A stretch of DNA of 53,394 nt from JAFGCN01 sp964547015 (GCA_964547015.1 CAZJKT010000005.1:1-53394), one strand, 5' to 3'; shown: positions 7,401 through 16,944, counted from the stretch's first letter. Notes: generated from the sequence alone by a model not told the origin. Made by a program: numbers and translations.

Positions 7401-8465
7401 CTAACAGGCCCCCAAATCCGCATAGCTCACAGAAGCCCTAACCGTAAATACAAGAGCCTGCGGGCCTTCTCCGCCCGAAACAAAATATTTGCTGTCAGAG
7501 CAGGAGAACTCATAAACTGCGGCAAGCTTGTTATCAGAAATTCCGTCCCTCGAGTACCCTTGCGAAATCCTCAAAAAAGGGGACTTGTCAATTTCCCCCG
7601 GCCCGCCCTGAGAGCAGGAAAGCCCGCATCCGGAAATGCACTCGCTTTGGTCCCAGAACTCCGCCCCATTCAAAAGCCCGGTAATCCTTGAAGGGCCGCG
7701 AGAGCAGCATACTCTCTCAAAACTGCAATGCACCTGCTCGTCAAACTTTTCTTTAAGCCCTTCAAGCGCGATTTCTGCGGCCATATTTATGCACTCGCAG
7801 CCGAGGCAAAGGCTTGCGCACTCAAGGGACTTCTCCGAAAAAAGGTTTTCATTGGACCATGCATAGAAATTTCGGTAAAGGTACCAGAACCGGTTTTTTC
7901 CCGCAAGCTCTGTTAATTCCATCCCTTCAGAGGCCTTTCCCTGTTTTGCCGAAACCTCAATTGAGCCGCCTTTCATGGTTAGCATATAGTCTCCTTCATC
8001 GTATTGCCCCCCTAAGGCGCCGGCTTCATCAATTTCGTAACTGACGCTTGTAAAAGGCTCCAGATTATATTCAATCATTTGGCTTACAGAATAGCCTTCC
8101 AAAGGCAGGTTTGCATACCTTAAAGTGTTTTCCTCAAGGCAGGACTTTACTTCGCTAAAGATTGGGGGCGAGGGAGAATTGCAAATCCAGGAATTAATAT
8201 TGCCTCCCGAATGGATGCCGCCGCCAAGAGCATGCTCATGGGTTGCCTGCCCGAAAGCAAAACTAAGGCTCTGCTTTGAATATCTTTTTGCGGACTCTAT
8301 TTCGCTTTTGAGAAGGCCTAAGGCTTTTGCATCAGACATCTGCCTTGACTGCGCATCCCCAAAACCGCCGCCAAGAGAACGCCAGGAAATAGCGACAATA
8401 AAAAGCAGAAGGATTACAAAAACATAGGGCATAATCGAGGACCCCTTAAATTTTATCCCCATCAT
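7401..8465 (-). CDS. Membrane-anchored surface protein, prepilin-like N-terminus
   Basis: This 354-residue protein is not assigned to a named family. After the short basic start (MMGIKFKGSS) comes one membrane segment (about 12-29, MPYVFVILLLFIVAISW) followed by a large Cys-rich ectodomain with clusters such as CASLCLGCECIN, CSFERVCCS and CISGCGLSCS. The Lys-Gly before the hydrophobic stretch resembles a class III prepilin cleavage site. It is the last gene of a three-gene minus operon and starts one base after the previous stop. It may be a minor pilin or pilus-associated subunit; the evidence is topology and context only. Confidence 0.65.
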   Translation of the reverse strand: MMGIKFKGSSIMPYVFVILLLFIVAISWRSLGGGFGDAQSRQMSDAKALGLLKSEIESAKRYSKQSLSFAFGQATHEHALGGGIHSGGNINSWICNSPSPPIFSEVKSCLEENTLRYANLPLEGYSVSQMIEYNLEPFTSVSYEIDEAGALGGQYDEGDYMLTMKGGSIEVSAKQGKASEGMELTELAGKNRFWYLYRNFYAWSNENLFSEKSLECASLCLGCECINMAAEIALEGLKEKFDEQVHCSFERVCCSRGPSRITGLLNGAEFWDQSECISGCGLSCSQGGPGEIDKSPFLRISQGYSRDGISDNKLAAVYEFSCSDSKYFVSGGEGPQALVFTVRASVSYADLGAC

Positions 8466-8466
8466 A

Positions 8467-8952
8467 CTATTTGTCTATATACATAATAAGCCGATTCATA
8501 GAAGGCCCCCCTTCAGGGGAAGGCGCGGGTATAGGGTAGTCGTACACATAATTTTTCCCTGAAATGTCATTATATGTCGCGTTCCCCTTGGGGGTTGAGA
8601 CCACAAGCGCCCATTTCCCCTTTCCGAAATTTGCGTCAAAAACAGGCCCGATAAGTTCCCCTACATCAATTGTCCCAAGCCCCTGCCCGTAGTAAACCTG
8701 AGTCATATTTTTTCCCTGAAGGTTTGCGTCAACAAGTATTTCAGCATAGGTTTTGTCAAAGACAGAAAGCTTTATGTCATATATTGAGTGCAGGAGATTG
8801 TTTGTTTCCTCATCCAAAAGAGCCCCCTGCCTTTGTTTTGCGAGCGCCACATCTTTTGTTGCAGTTCCGGTAATATAGATTACAATGACGAGTATTATTG
8901 CAAGGGCTATTATCAGAAATCCAAACATTTCCTCAACAACCCCTTTTCTCAT
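8467..8952 (-). CDS. Prepilin-like small membrane protein
   Basis: A 161-residue protein starting MRKGVVEEMFGFLIIALAII. The pattern is Arg-Lys-Gly, two small residues, a Glu-Glu pair and a long hydrophobic stretch, as in class III prepilins. The ectodomain lacks Cys and ends in a short beta-rich segment. It overlaps the VWA gene by four bases (ATGA), indicating translational coupling. The similar N-terminus MKGVEESVSQ of the protein at 16945-17337 suggests that both are handled by the same peptidase or machine. Confidence 0.65.
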   Translation of the reverse strand: MRKGVVEEMFGFLIIALAIILVIVIYITGTATKDVALAKQRQGALLDEETNNLLHSIYDIKLSVFDKTYAEILVDANLQGKNMTQVYYGQGLGTIDVGELIGPVFDANFGKGKWALVVSTPKGNATYNDISGKNYVYDYPIPAPSPEGGPSMNRLIMYIDK

Positions 8953-10307
8953 GTCCTCACCTCAATATTTCCGTTGATATAGTCCATGGTAATCAGCCGC
9001 CTTCCCGTATTTTTTATATCCTCAAAAACCACAGGGTGGGGGCAGGATATTGCTTTGCATATAGGCTCGCTTGAGGATATGCAAATCTTTCCGTTGCTGT
9101 AGGTTATGGGGTAGGTTACCTGCATCTCAAGGCTTAGCTTGGTTTTTTTCTCGTCATGGCATATTTTTTCAATCTTTCCGGCTATTGTTTCAAGCTCTCC
9201 TGAAACTGCCTCCATAATTAAGGTTGCCCTTCGGTAGGTTTTCTCGTCATATCTTATTGTTGCCGGAAGCGTAATTGTTATTCTGTTGTATTGGGCCTTT
9301 TGAGGGGAGTATGCCCTTACCCCAAAATCCCATAGAATTTCTTGGGTTGAAATTCGGTATTGGGGGGTCCTTCCCGCAAGCTCCTCGCAAGTAAGCGCCC
9401 GGTAGTAGTCGCCTTCAGTAATATTTGAAATTTCCTCCAAAAGATGAGTGCATCGGTCAACATCCTCCCCGAAGGCTATTGAGTGGACTGGAGGGCTTAT
9501 TCCAATGTTTGAGCGGACAACATTAACCGAAGCGCCTATCGGGCATTCCCTTGAATTTTCGCATCCGTCAGTCAAAAGAACAATTCGGTCAATCTTCTCC
9601 TGCCCCGCATAATTATAGGCTTCCTGCATTGCTATGCACATTGGAGTGCCCTTTTCAGTTACAAATTCGGATTTTGCTTTGAGGCTTTCCCGGTTTCCCC
9701 CGACTTGCGTCATCGGAAATACCCAGTAGTTCCCCGGATACACAAAAAGCGCAATTTTGCTTTCATCAGCGAGATTGTCAATAAAGCTTTTCATAAAGAT
9801 TTCAACGCACTCTATTTTGCTGGTCTCCCTTCCCTCAAATGTTCCGCAAGGCTCAAGCATGCTTGCCGAAACATCCATCAAAAAGACCGTGTTTTTGCGG
9901 TTTATTTCAGAAAGCAGGTACTCAATATCCCCCGAAAATTTGCTGTATATTTCAAGCTCCATAGGCTCTTCTCTCACAGATATTTTATAGTCAAAATTCT
10001 CCTCCATGGCGCAGAGAGGCTCGTTATCATAAAAATCCCTTGAAAATCGCTCAAGCTTTTCTATATCAAGAACGCCTTTTTGGGCAACCCCTCCAAATGA
10101 GTAGGCGAGGCAGTCTTCCCTTGATACGAGTTTGGTTAGGGCGTATCTTGCCTGCATCTCAAAGTTCATTGCTTCCTTTTTTTCTTCTGCGCCGCCCGAA
10201 AAATAGGACACGATGTAGATTAAAAGGAAAAAGGCGATAATCCCGGAAATCAGTGAGAAGGACTTTATTGTAAAGCTCATCTGTCCGGAATTGCAGAGCC
10301 GCACCAT
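8949..10307 (-). CDS. Membrane-anchored von Willebrand factor A domain protein
   Basis: First gene of the 10307-7401 operon. An N-terminal membrane segment (about residues 17-37 from the chosen start) is followed by an extracellular VWA domain. MIDAS elements are visible: DVSAS (VFLMDVSASM), a Thr in EKGTPMC, and LLTDGCENS with the third acidic position. VWA domains bind proteins through a metal ion. The region after the VWA core is beta-rich and ends in a short polar tail. The frame also extends to a TTG at 10316, but ATG at 10307 preceded by ATT matches the local start pattern; ATG at 10280 is a third option. Target and function are unknown. Confidence 0.8.
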   Translation of the reverse strand: MVRLCNSGQMSFTIKSFSLISGIIAFFLLIYIVSYFSGGAEEKKEAMNFEMQARYALTKLVSREDCLAYSFGGVAQKGVLDIEKLERFSRDFYDNEPLCAMEENFDYKISVREEPMELEIYSKFSGDIEYLLSEINRKNTVFLMDVSASMLEPCGTFEGRETSKIECVEIFMKSFIDNLADESKIALFVYPGNYWVFPMTQVGGNRESLKAKSEFVTEKGTPMCIAMQEAYNYAGQEKIDRIVLLTDGCENSRECPIGASVNVVRSNIGISPPVHSIAFGEDVDRCTHLLEEISNITEGDYYRALTCEELAGRTPQYRISTQEILWDFGVRAYSPQKAQYNRITITLPATIRYDEKTYRRATLIMEAVSGELETIAGKIEKICHDEKKTKLSLEMQVTYPITYSNGKICISSSEPICKAISCPHPVVFEDIKNTGRRLITMDYINGNIEVRT

Positions 10308-10320
10308 AATATACAAAAAA

Positions 10321-10332
10321 GCCTAATTTAGC
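10321..10332. promoter_or_regulatory. Shared bidirectional promoter element
   Basis: Quasi-palindrome GCCTAATTTAGC lies exactly midway between the divergent start codons at 10307 and 10348 (40 bases apart). It is about 20 bases from each ATG and can be read as a TATA-like element in both directions. Both genes then begin with ATT-ATG and essentially no leader. Confidence 0.45.
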
Positions 10333-10347
10333 AATAAAGCTACTATT

Positions 10348-11097
10348 ATGGGGCCAAAAGGAAGAACTATTCTGTTATCTTTTTTAGGGGTTTTTCTGCT
10401 CTATTGCTTTTCTGGCGTAGTATTGGCTGAAAGCAAAATATTCTTTGTTGTTTTGGGCTATGACGAGACTTTGGGAGAATTCTTTGAGGATATCTCAGAT
10501 GTGCTTTACGGCACGGAATTTGTCCCCGATATCGACGGGGAGAGGCGGCAGTACGCTAAAGTTTGGGGAGAGGAAGGATTAATTAAGAGTTATGAGTTCT
10601 CCATAAATCCGAGATGCAATTCCTGCCCCAATCCGGATATAAGGATGACTTCGCTTTTTTTGCCCCATGACCCGAAGGCCACTTCTGTTGAGATTGTAAG
10701 CCTATCAGGGGAAAGCCTGCTTTCAGTTGATATGACAAAATTCTGCAATAACAACAACATTTGCGAGCCGCCTCTTGAAAATCACCTCTCCTGCCCCAAT
10801 GACTGCCCGAGCGGCTCTTTGGATGGAATGTGCGACCGGGTTTCTGACGGGATTTGCGACCCCGACTGTGCCCCGGGAGTTGACCCCGACTGCAGGCAAG
10901 ACACAGTCCCGGAGGGGCAAAAGCCCGAACCAAAAGACACATCTTTAGATGGTGAAGATTCTTTGGAGCCTGAGGCCAAGGATATTCCTGAAAGCCGTTT
11001 TGGCTCTTACAAGCACATTCTAACCTTATTGGCTTTGGTTTTTGGAGGGATTGCAGCATTATATCTTGTAAAATATGGAAGAAAAAAAGAGGTTTAG
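10348..11097 (+). CDS. Secreted Cys-rich protein with C-terminal membrane anchor
   Basis: A signal peptide (about 1-27, cleavage likely after VLA) leads a 249-residue protein with a C-terminal membrane segment (about 222-243) and a basic tail GRKKEV. In between lie a Cys-poor domain and a Cys-rich stretch with CNNNNICEPPLENHLSCPND and CDRVSDGICDPDC. These resemble the Asp/Cys CGDGxC-x-CPxDC motif found also at 19516 and 20127 and plausibly bind calcium. A Pro/Glu/Asp-rich linker precedes the anchor. The gene overlaps the next one by 23 bases, so the two proteins are probably made together. Confidence 0.7.
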   Translation: MGPKGRTILLSFLGVFLLYCFSGVVLAESKIFFVVLGYDETLGEFFEDISDVLYGTEFVPDIDGERRQYAKVWGEEGLIKSYEFSINPRCNSCPNPDIRMTSLFLPHDPKATSVEIVSLSGESLLSVDMTKFCNNNNICEPPLENHLSCPNDCPSGSLDGMCDRVSDGICDPDCAPGVDPDCRQDTVPEGQKPEPKDTSLDGEDSLEPEAKDIPESRFGSYKHILTLLALVFGGIAALYLVKYGRKKEV

Positions 11098-14000
11098 GGG
11101 ACGGGACTTAGGGAATAATGCCTTAGGTAAGGCGCCAAAAACCTTTGCCAAAAAAGTCGCCTTAGTCTTATTTGCCCTGGTTTTTTGGCAAGCCTTTATC
11201 CCTTTAGCGCTTGCCTCGGAAAATCAGGCTAAGTTTAGGGTAATAGCTGTGCCTATAGGCTGGGATAACAACAATATTCGGGAATTTAGAGATTATACCG
11301 AAGGCGCATATAACCTTTTCGTGGATATATTTCCCTTTAAAGAATGCCCGGACAAAATAGAGCTCATCCGTGCCGATCATAATTCCTGCAATGATTTGTG
11401 GGGCCCTGTGGGGTCTCAGCGAGGAGACCCCCATCGCGCTTATATTTGCGCTTCAAGGCAAGGACTTATTCCTGAAAATGACCCTACCGGGTATGGGTGG
11501 AGGGTTGTGGGTATAGAAAATTTTTTTGACGGGCAAACGGGGGGCTACATGTGTTCAGGCTCTCCTGATTCGCCCGAAACAAAAATGGTCTGGGTAACTT
11601 CAGTTATTTGGTCTTCCCAGAGATATATTCCATTTCTCCATGAACTGGGTCATACATTTGGGCTTTGCGGGCTTTACTGCGGCCTGGACTGTGCTTATAA
11701 GTCCTGCGAATATTCTTCCCCGAATTGTAAGTGCGGGGAAGTATATACTTCAGATATTAATCCCTTCTGTTATGCGCAGGCTAATATATTTGAGGTATAT
11801 TCAAATCAAGAGTCCTGCCTTATTGCCAATAACCAGGCAAAAATAAGTCTCCTGTGTGAAGATCCAAATGCAATAGGCACTCCCTGCGGAGGTTCTCTTG
11901 CAACAACACAAGGCCAGCCTTATTGCTGTATGAATGCAAACAGCGGAGGGGGTAAGATTTATGCTACTCCAGAGGAATGCCTGAGTGAATGCCACGGCTT
12001 GGCTAAGGATATGTTCTGCAATTATGAAAATCCTCTGGGGTTGCTTTGCGGATTTTCAATACACACTTCTCAGGGGAGAGAATACTGCTTTGCAAACTTA
12101 GCCCAAGGCTATGGGGAAGTGTACTCTGACCGACCTTCCTGCCTTTCTGATAGTGGTGCTCTTGATTGCGACGGACCTACTTTATTTTGCAGCGACAAGT
12201 CCCGATGCCCGGATAAATGTATAGATATAAACCGGGCAGGAAAAGGGGTAGGGGACCCAAGATGCGTCATGAATAATCAGGTAAGGACAGATTATTACCT
12301 CGCTCCACAGGCTTATGACTGGGTAAAAGATAGGGGTTTGCCGGTATCTGTTTCTGAGATTTGCAGGGGCAATATTCCCTCAGGACCGGACTCCGGAGGC
12401 TCTCAAAAATGCGGGCCTATTGATGATGATGTGTTTCTTGAGCACGATTTGGTTTCTGAAGGCACCTGCTTTCAGATTCAGGCCGAGGGCCTTACCATAG
12501 ACTGCCAAGGAAAAAAGATTACTTATGCAACAAAGGAAAACGGGCATGCAATATATAATCCGGGGCATAATAATCTTGTTGTCCGAAACTGTGTTTTTGA
12601 GCAGGGGGGCTCTTTTGAAGGCATCGGGGAAAATATAAATACAAGGGCCATATATGAAACAGTATCTGAAGGCCTTCTAATAGAAGGCAATACTTTCTAC
12701 ACTAAAGGAAAGTTCTCGCAAGCCATAGGGCTGAAAGATAGCAAAGGAAAAATTTCGGGGAATATTCTTTGGCTTGGCAGTACGGAATCCGGCTATGGAC
12801 TAAATATAGGTGATAGCCAAGATGTGGAAATACTTGGCAATACTGTAAATGTTTTGGAAGGTAATGGAAATATAGGGATTCTTTTGGATGGCTCCGCGTT
12901 CAATAAAATTTCTGATAATAACCTAAACTTGCATTCCTGGGAGAGCTTTTCGTCAAGCCTACCTGAAAATTTTAAAGGAGGATTTCCTGATAAGAAGCCC
13001 GATAACTATATTGCGCAGTTCTTTTCAGGAATCTATCTCCAAAATTCTCCCCAAAATATACTGGAAGAGAACAGCATTTATTTAGGTGGAAATCGGGCTG
13101 TGGGTATAATTATTATATTTTCGGGCTCGGACTCAAATAAAATATCCCAAAATACTATTGAGTTTGGCTCTGCGGAATATGCCAAAGGAATAATAATGAT
13201 TGCGCCTGGAAATGAGGTTTTCGAAAATACCTTTTCAGGTGAGGCAAAAGACTCGGTTGGAATAACTATAGAGATGCCTTCGGATATAAGAGACTTCGGA
13301 CAATTGCAGAGCATACTGGCAAATCCCGCGTCTATATCCAAAATAGCCCAAAACAATATCAACCTGAAAGGACAAAGCAATATAGGGATAGACACAGGAA
13401 AGGAATGGTTTGGGCCGATTTCAAATATAACCCAAAACAAGCTTAAGCTTGAAGGCCAGAATGTTAAGGGCATTCAGCTTTCAAAAAAATACAACTCTAA
13501 TGAGAATGAAATCGATATTTTGGGAGACTATTCTTTTGGTATAATCCTTAGAGGGTCATACTCTCGGGTTGCAGGGAATAATATAAGCATCTCCGGAGAC
13601 GAAACGATGGGAATTTATTCTCCTGGGCAAGTTGCAGGCATATTTCCTGTACCCGGAACAGACCCGCAAATATATTCTAATATTTTTGTGCCTTCCCAGA
13701 GAAATCTGATAAAAGAAAATAAAATCACTTCCCATGGTTCTGGGGCGACATGTATTGGAATAATTAGGGGAAATGATTCGATAGTTTCAGAAAATACTTT
13801 AAATATATTAGGCGAGGCTTCTAGCGGAGCGGTATTTCAATATTCTTATAAAACTCTTTTTCAGAATAATACAATATCTATTGAGGGTTTAGGCTCTAAG
13901 GGAGCGGTTAGCTATATGTCCAACTACACAACCCTGACTGAAAACAAAATAACATCCTCAGCATATTCAAGTCGCCTCATAGATATTATCCATAGCGAAC

Positions 14001-15049
14001 CTGTTAGGCTTACCGGTTGCATACTGGAATCTAGCGGTATAGATAGTATTGGAGTAGCAGTAAACAGTAGTAACTATGTTTTTGTATACCCTCCGGGAGT
14101 TACAGTGTTTCCTGCGCTGGATACAAAAAACAACATTATCCGGCTTCAAGGGGATGGGGGGGCCGCAATCCTTTTGCAGGAGCTTAGGAATTCCGAAATA
14201 AGAGGCTTTTTAGTGGAAACAGAAGGGGAATCCACTGTTGGAATTGGGCTTGAGTATTGCGAAAATCTGACTTTAGCAGAAAACCAATTCTCAACACCAA
14301 AAGGCCCTGCTCTATATATCACCCCATCACAAAATATCTCCCACTACAACCACTCAATTGACGACACAAATATCGAGCAGGATAAGCCGATATACTACTA
14401 CTTCAATCAGCCCGACCTTGAGATAAAAAACAAAGACGATATAGGCCAGCTCTACCTGGCCTTCTGCAACAACGCCTATATAGAGGGGCTGGATTTAAGT
14501 ACAGACGGCTTAACCCTTGCAAACTCAAATAAGTCAAAAATCAACAACTGCAGCATATCAACTAAATACTGCGATTATGCCTCCCTTGCATTAATCCATC
14601 TGGACAATGCTTCAATAAGCAACTCAAGCATAAAGTCGGATTGCGAAAACTCATATGAGCTATGGCTCTACAACGCCACAAATATCACGATTACAAACAC
14701 AACCTACAGCAATTCCTATATTGACATTGAAGAGTCATATCTTGAGCGTTACTGGCACCTCAGCCTGAATGTAACCGACAGCGAAGGAAATCCGGTTGAG
14801 GGGGCTGAGGTTACCTGCGCAGATAAAGACGGGAAGGAGGCTTTCAGCGAAAAAGCCGATGGGGAAGGAAAGATTAAGGTAAAAACCCTGCTTGAGTATA
14901 TCCAGACCGGAGCCGTCGGGCTTAATGCAGGAATAGAAAAAGCCAGCCCTTACCTATGCGAAACCTCAAAAAGCGGCTACGCGGACAAGGAAGAGGATAT
15001 TGAGCTTAGCGAAAGCAAAGAAATCACAATTGCTCTTGAGGAAGATTAG
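11075..15049 (+). CDS. Secreted metallopeptidase-like / beta-helix surface protein
   Basis: A 1324-residue protein. A long basic n-region and hydrophobic core (about 27-47) form a signal peptide ending LALAS. A zincin-like domain follows with HELGHTFGLCG at residues 189-199; His189, Glu190 and His193 fit a zinc site, but the third metzincin position is Gly. Residues about 210-360 contain three copies of a small Cys module (CG ... YC ... VY ... CL). From about 450 to 1100 the sequence has repeated Asn- and Ile-rich motifs (SGNILWLG, ISGDETMGI) typical of right-handed beta-helix carbohydrate or surface proteins (NosD/pectate-lyase-like). The last 120 residues look like a carboxypeptidase-regulatory beta-sandwich (LNVTDSEGNPVEGAEVTC). 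A peptidase or adhesin role is inferred. Confidence 0.75.
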   Translation: MEEKKRFRGRDLGNNALGKAPKTFAKKVALVLFALVFWQAFIPLALASENQAKFRVIAVPIGWDNNNIREFRDYTEGAYNLFVDIFPFKECPDKIELIRADHNSCNDLWGPVGSQRGDPHRAYICASRQGLIPENDPTGYGWRVVGIENFFDGQTGGYMCSGSPDSPETKMVWVTSVIWSSQRYIPFLHELGHTFGLCGLYCGLDCAYKSCEYSSPNCKCGEVYTSDINPFCYAQANIFEVYSNQESCLIANNQAKISLLCEDPNAIGTPCGGSLATTQGQPYCCMNANSGGGKIYATPEECLSECHGLAKDMFCNYENPLGLLCGFSIHTSQGREYCFANLAQGYGEVYSDRPSCLSDSGALDCDGPTLFCSDKSRCPDKCIDINRAGKGVGDPRCVMNNQVRTDYYLAPQAYDWVKDRGLPVSVSEICRGNIPSGPDSGGSQKCGPIDDDVFLEHDLVSEGTCFQIQAEGLTIDCQGKKITYATKENGHAIYNPGHNNLVVRNCVFEQGGSFEGIGENINTRAIYETVSEGLLIEGNTFYTKGKFSQAIGLKDSKGKISGNILWLGSTESGYGLNIGDSQDVEILGNTVNVLEGNGNIGILLDGSAFNKISDNNLNLHSWESFSSSLPENFKGGFPDKKPDNYIAQFFSGIYLQNSPQNILEENSIYLGGNRAVGIIIIFSGSDSNKISQNTIEFGSAEYAKGIIMIAPGNEVFENTFSGEAKDSVGITIEMPSDIRDFGQLQSILANPASISKIAQNNINLKGQSNIGIDTGKEWFGPISNITQNKLKLEGQNVKGIQLSKKYNSNENEIDILGDYSFGIILRGSYSRVAGNNISISGDETMGIYSPGQVAGIFPVPGTDPQIYSNIFVPSQRNLIKENKITSHGSGATCIGIIRGNDSIVSENTLNILGEASSGAVFQYSYKTLFQNNTISIEGLGSKGAVSYMSNYTTLTENKITSSAYSSRLIDIIHSEPVRLTGCILESSGIDSIGVAVNSSNYVFVYPPGVTVFPALDTKNNIIRLQGDGGAAILLQELRNSEIRGFLVETEGESTVGIGLEYCENLTLAENQFSTPKGPALYITPSQNISHYNHSIDDTNIEQDKPIYYYFNQPDLEIKNKDDIGQLYLAFCNNAYIEGLDLSTDGLTLANSNKSKINNCSISTKYCDYASLALIHLDNASISNSSIKSDCENSYELWLYNATNITITNTTYSNSYIDIEESYLERYWHLSLNVTDSEGNPVEGAEVTCADKDGKEAFSEKADGEGKIKVKTLLEYIQTGAVGLNAGIEKASPYLCETSKSGYADKEEDIELSESKEITIALEED

Positions 15050-15091
15050 CTCGAATAAAACTAAAATTATGAATAATAAACAGGGATAATT

Positions 15092-15610
15092 ATGAAGGGT
15101 TCGGTTCCCACATGGTTTTGGATTGCGGGCGGCGTAATAGCGGGGCTTTTGATATTTATCTCCGCCTACCAAATGCTTTTCCAGACAACCGGAGTTATGA
15201 GCGACCAAAAGGCTCTTGAGCCCTATAATGAAATTAAGTCGCTTGTTGAAAATGACCTGTGCTTTAGCGCTCCGGGAAACAAGAGATATTTGAAAGTACA
15301 GCTCTCTGAATCAATATCCGCAATCTACTTTACAGATGATAAATATACAACATTCAGCGATGAAGAATATTCCATAAAGGCTGTTGAGGGGGAGGTAATG
15401 AAGGGAAGCCTGATATGCCTAAAGATTGCAGACCGCCGCCTTCAATGCGAAGAGCTTTCCTGCCCTGCAAGCATGCCTCTTATCGGGGCGGTTCCTGCCG
15501 AAAGGTCGCTTAGCGCATTAGTTGACAGAATACTTGGGAGGCACAAAACATTTGAGTACCGCCTCGAGCTTGAGAAAAAAAGCGACTATGTGGAAATATC
15601 AAGGCAATAA
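15092..15610 (+). CDS. Small membrane-anchored protein, pilin-like topology
   Basis: The 172-residue protein starts MKGSVPTWFWIAGGVIAGLL, a Lys-Gly followed by one membrane segment, then an extracellular part with several Cys (ENDLCFSAPG, LICLKIADRRLQCEELSCP). No family is recognised. It starts with ATT-ATG at 15092, 42 bases after the beta-helix protein. It is followed after three bases by another small membrane protein, so the two are probably co-translated. Its position between the beta-helix gene and the pilus-type operon suggests a surface-assembly role. Confidence 0.6.
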   Translation: MKGSVPTWFWIAGGVIAGLLIFISAYQMLFQTTGVMSDQKALEPYNEIKSLVENDLCFSAPGNKRYLKVQLSESISAIYFTDDKYTTFSDEEYSIKAVEGEVMKGSLICLKIADRRLQCEELSCPASMPLIGAVPAERSLSALVDRILGRHKTFEYRLELEKKSDYVEISRQ

Positions 15611-15613
15611 AAT

Positions 15614-15985
15614 ATGGAAGTAAATGAGCTTGTAATTATCGGGGGCTCGCTTATTGCGGGCGTTATATTTTTTATTGTTGCCGGAAATTATATGGATTCC
15701 CAGTCAAAAAGTTCAGCATATTCAGGGATTGAGGGCGATGCAGAATGGCTTTCATCCCTTATAGAGCGGATGGCAAACGAGCCTTTTGACGGACAGTTTG
15801 AGACAGTTATCAGCCGCTCAGACATTATTGCCTCAGATGGAGTACTCACGCTTTCCCGGGGAGGAATAAGCCGCTCAAAATTCGTCCCGCAAAATGTCCA
15901 AAATGCAGAGCTTTTAGGGGCGGTTTCAATATGCCTTCTAAAGAAGGGCAACTCATTAGAGCTTTTTGAGAAATGCCCCGAATAG
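15614..15985 (+). CDS. Small membrane-anchored protein
   Basis: A 123-residue protein with an N-terminal membrane segment (ELVIIGGSLIAGVIFFIVAG, about 5-24) and a short polar ectodomain ending in a Cys pair (SICLLKKG and EKCPE). No family is recognised. It lies three bases downstream of the preceding small membrane protein and converges on the pilin-like operon with a 25-base gap. It has the same size and topology as the three pilin-like genes on the other strand, but lacks a Lys-Gly cleavage motif. Confidence 0.55.
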   Translation: MEVNELVIIGGSLIAGVIFFIVAGNYMDSQSKSSAYSGIEGDAEWLSSLIERMANEPFDGQFETVISRSDIIASDGVLTLSRGGISRSKFVPQNVQNAELLGAVSICLLKKGNSLELFEKCPE

Positions 15986-16010
15986 TTGCAATATAAGGGC
16001 CCTCAACTGT

Positions 16011-16415
16011 TTAATTTTTTAGGACTATCCTCTTTTTAATCGGGTCATATTCAATTACCGCCGCGCTTCTCTCTCTATTAAATCCTGAGGCATCAAGCTT
16101 ATATTCGGAGAGTTCAGCCTCAAGCCCGGATTTGTCAATCTGATTCATCTCCCCTTCAAGAATGTAGCACACATTCTTATCATTAGGGCTGTCCTTTGAG
16201 CGCATAAAGCAGGACCGCACATAAAGGCTCATCTGGGCTTGGGTAAAGGGGGTATCCGAGGCTATAATCTCGGCTTCATACTTTTCCTTGCCAATATCTT
16301 TTGTATAATCGTTGGTCCTATCTGAAAAATTAAAGATTAGCTGCAGTCCGATTGCAAGGATTACCAGAAGCAAAATCCATTTGCCGACCGTCTCCACAGA
16401 GGCTTCAGCCTTCAT
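16011..16415 (-). CDS. Pilin-like membrane protein, last gene of platform operon
   Basis: 134 residues starting MKAEASVETVGKWILLLVIL. Ser-Val-Glu-Thr before the hydrophobic segment recalls the class III prepilin pattern, although the residue before Glu is Ala rather than Gly. The ectodomain has two Cys (SCFMRSKD and VCYILEG). It overlaps the upstream gene by four bases. Together with the next two genes it forms a set of three similar-sized subunits behind the GspF/TadC-like gene, an arrangement typical for minor pilins. Confidence 0.6.
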   Translation of the reverse strand: MKAEASVETVGKWILLLVILAIGLQLIFNFSDRTNDYTKDIGKEKYEAEIIASDTPFTQAQMSLYVRSCFMRSKDSPNDKNVCYILEGEMNQIDKSGLEAELSEYKLDASGFNRERSAAVIEYDPIKKRIVLKN

Positions 16416-16942
16416 CCTAGAACCCTTATTGCCTCAATCGAGGGATCATATTCAATAAATAAAATTGTCTGGGACAAAAGCGCGCCGCCTTCAACTTCCC
16501 AGCGTATCTGGTCCAATACCCCGCACCCGTAGTCAGCGTTTTCAATTGACAGGCACCGGTCCTCATTTATCAGGATTTGGGTAATATCATTCTCCCCTAT
16601 GCCGGGAAGGTTTCCGGGAAGCCGTAAGTCATAGCACACATATCTATCCTTAATTTTCATTGCATCTGTTTTTTCCCAGCAGGCGATAATATAGGATAGA
16701 ATCTCCCTTGAGGCTGTTTCCTTGTTGCCGGACTCTATTCTAAATGAGCCCAAAGTATCCATCTTGTCACGGCACATTTCCGGCGCTGATTCCGGCCCTC
16801 CGGATATTTTTGCAAAAGTCTTGCAGTATAACGAAGCAGCGGCAGACTCAAGGTCGCCTGCAACAAACATTATAAAAAGCCCAACCCCTACAATTGCAAG
16901 GATTAAGGCAACAATCATGTTAAACTCCATTCCTTTTTGCAT
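16412..16942 (-). CDS. Pilin-like membrane protein
   Basis: 176 residues starting MQKGMEFNMIVALILAIVGV: Lys-Gly, Glu at +2, then a hydrophobic stretch. The ectodomain carries several Cys (LYCKTF, EMCRDKMD, YVCYDLR, DRCLSIEN, YGCGVL), suggesting disulfides. It starts two bases after the upstream stop and overlaps the downstream gene by four bases. It has no named family and is interpreted as a minor pilin of the platform operon. Confidence 0.62.
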   Translation of the reverse strand: MQKGMEFNMIVALILAIVGVGLFIMFVAGDLESAAASLYCKTFAKISGGPESAPEMCRDKMDTLGSFRIESGNKETASREILSYIIACWEKTDAMKIKDRYVCYDLRLPGNLPGIGENDITQILINEDRCLSIENADYGCGVLDQIRWEVEGGALLSQTILFIEYDPSIEAIRVLG

Positions 16943-16944
16943 AA

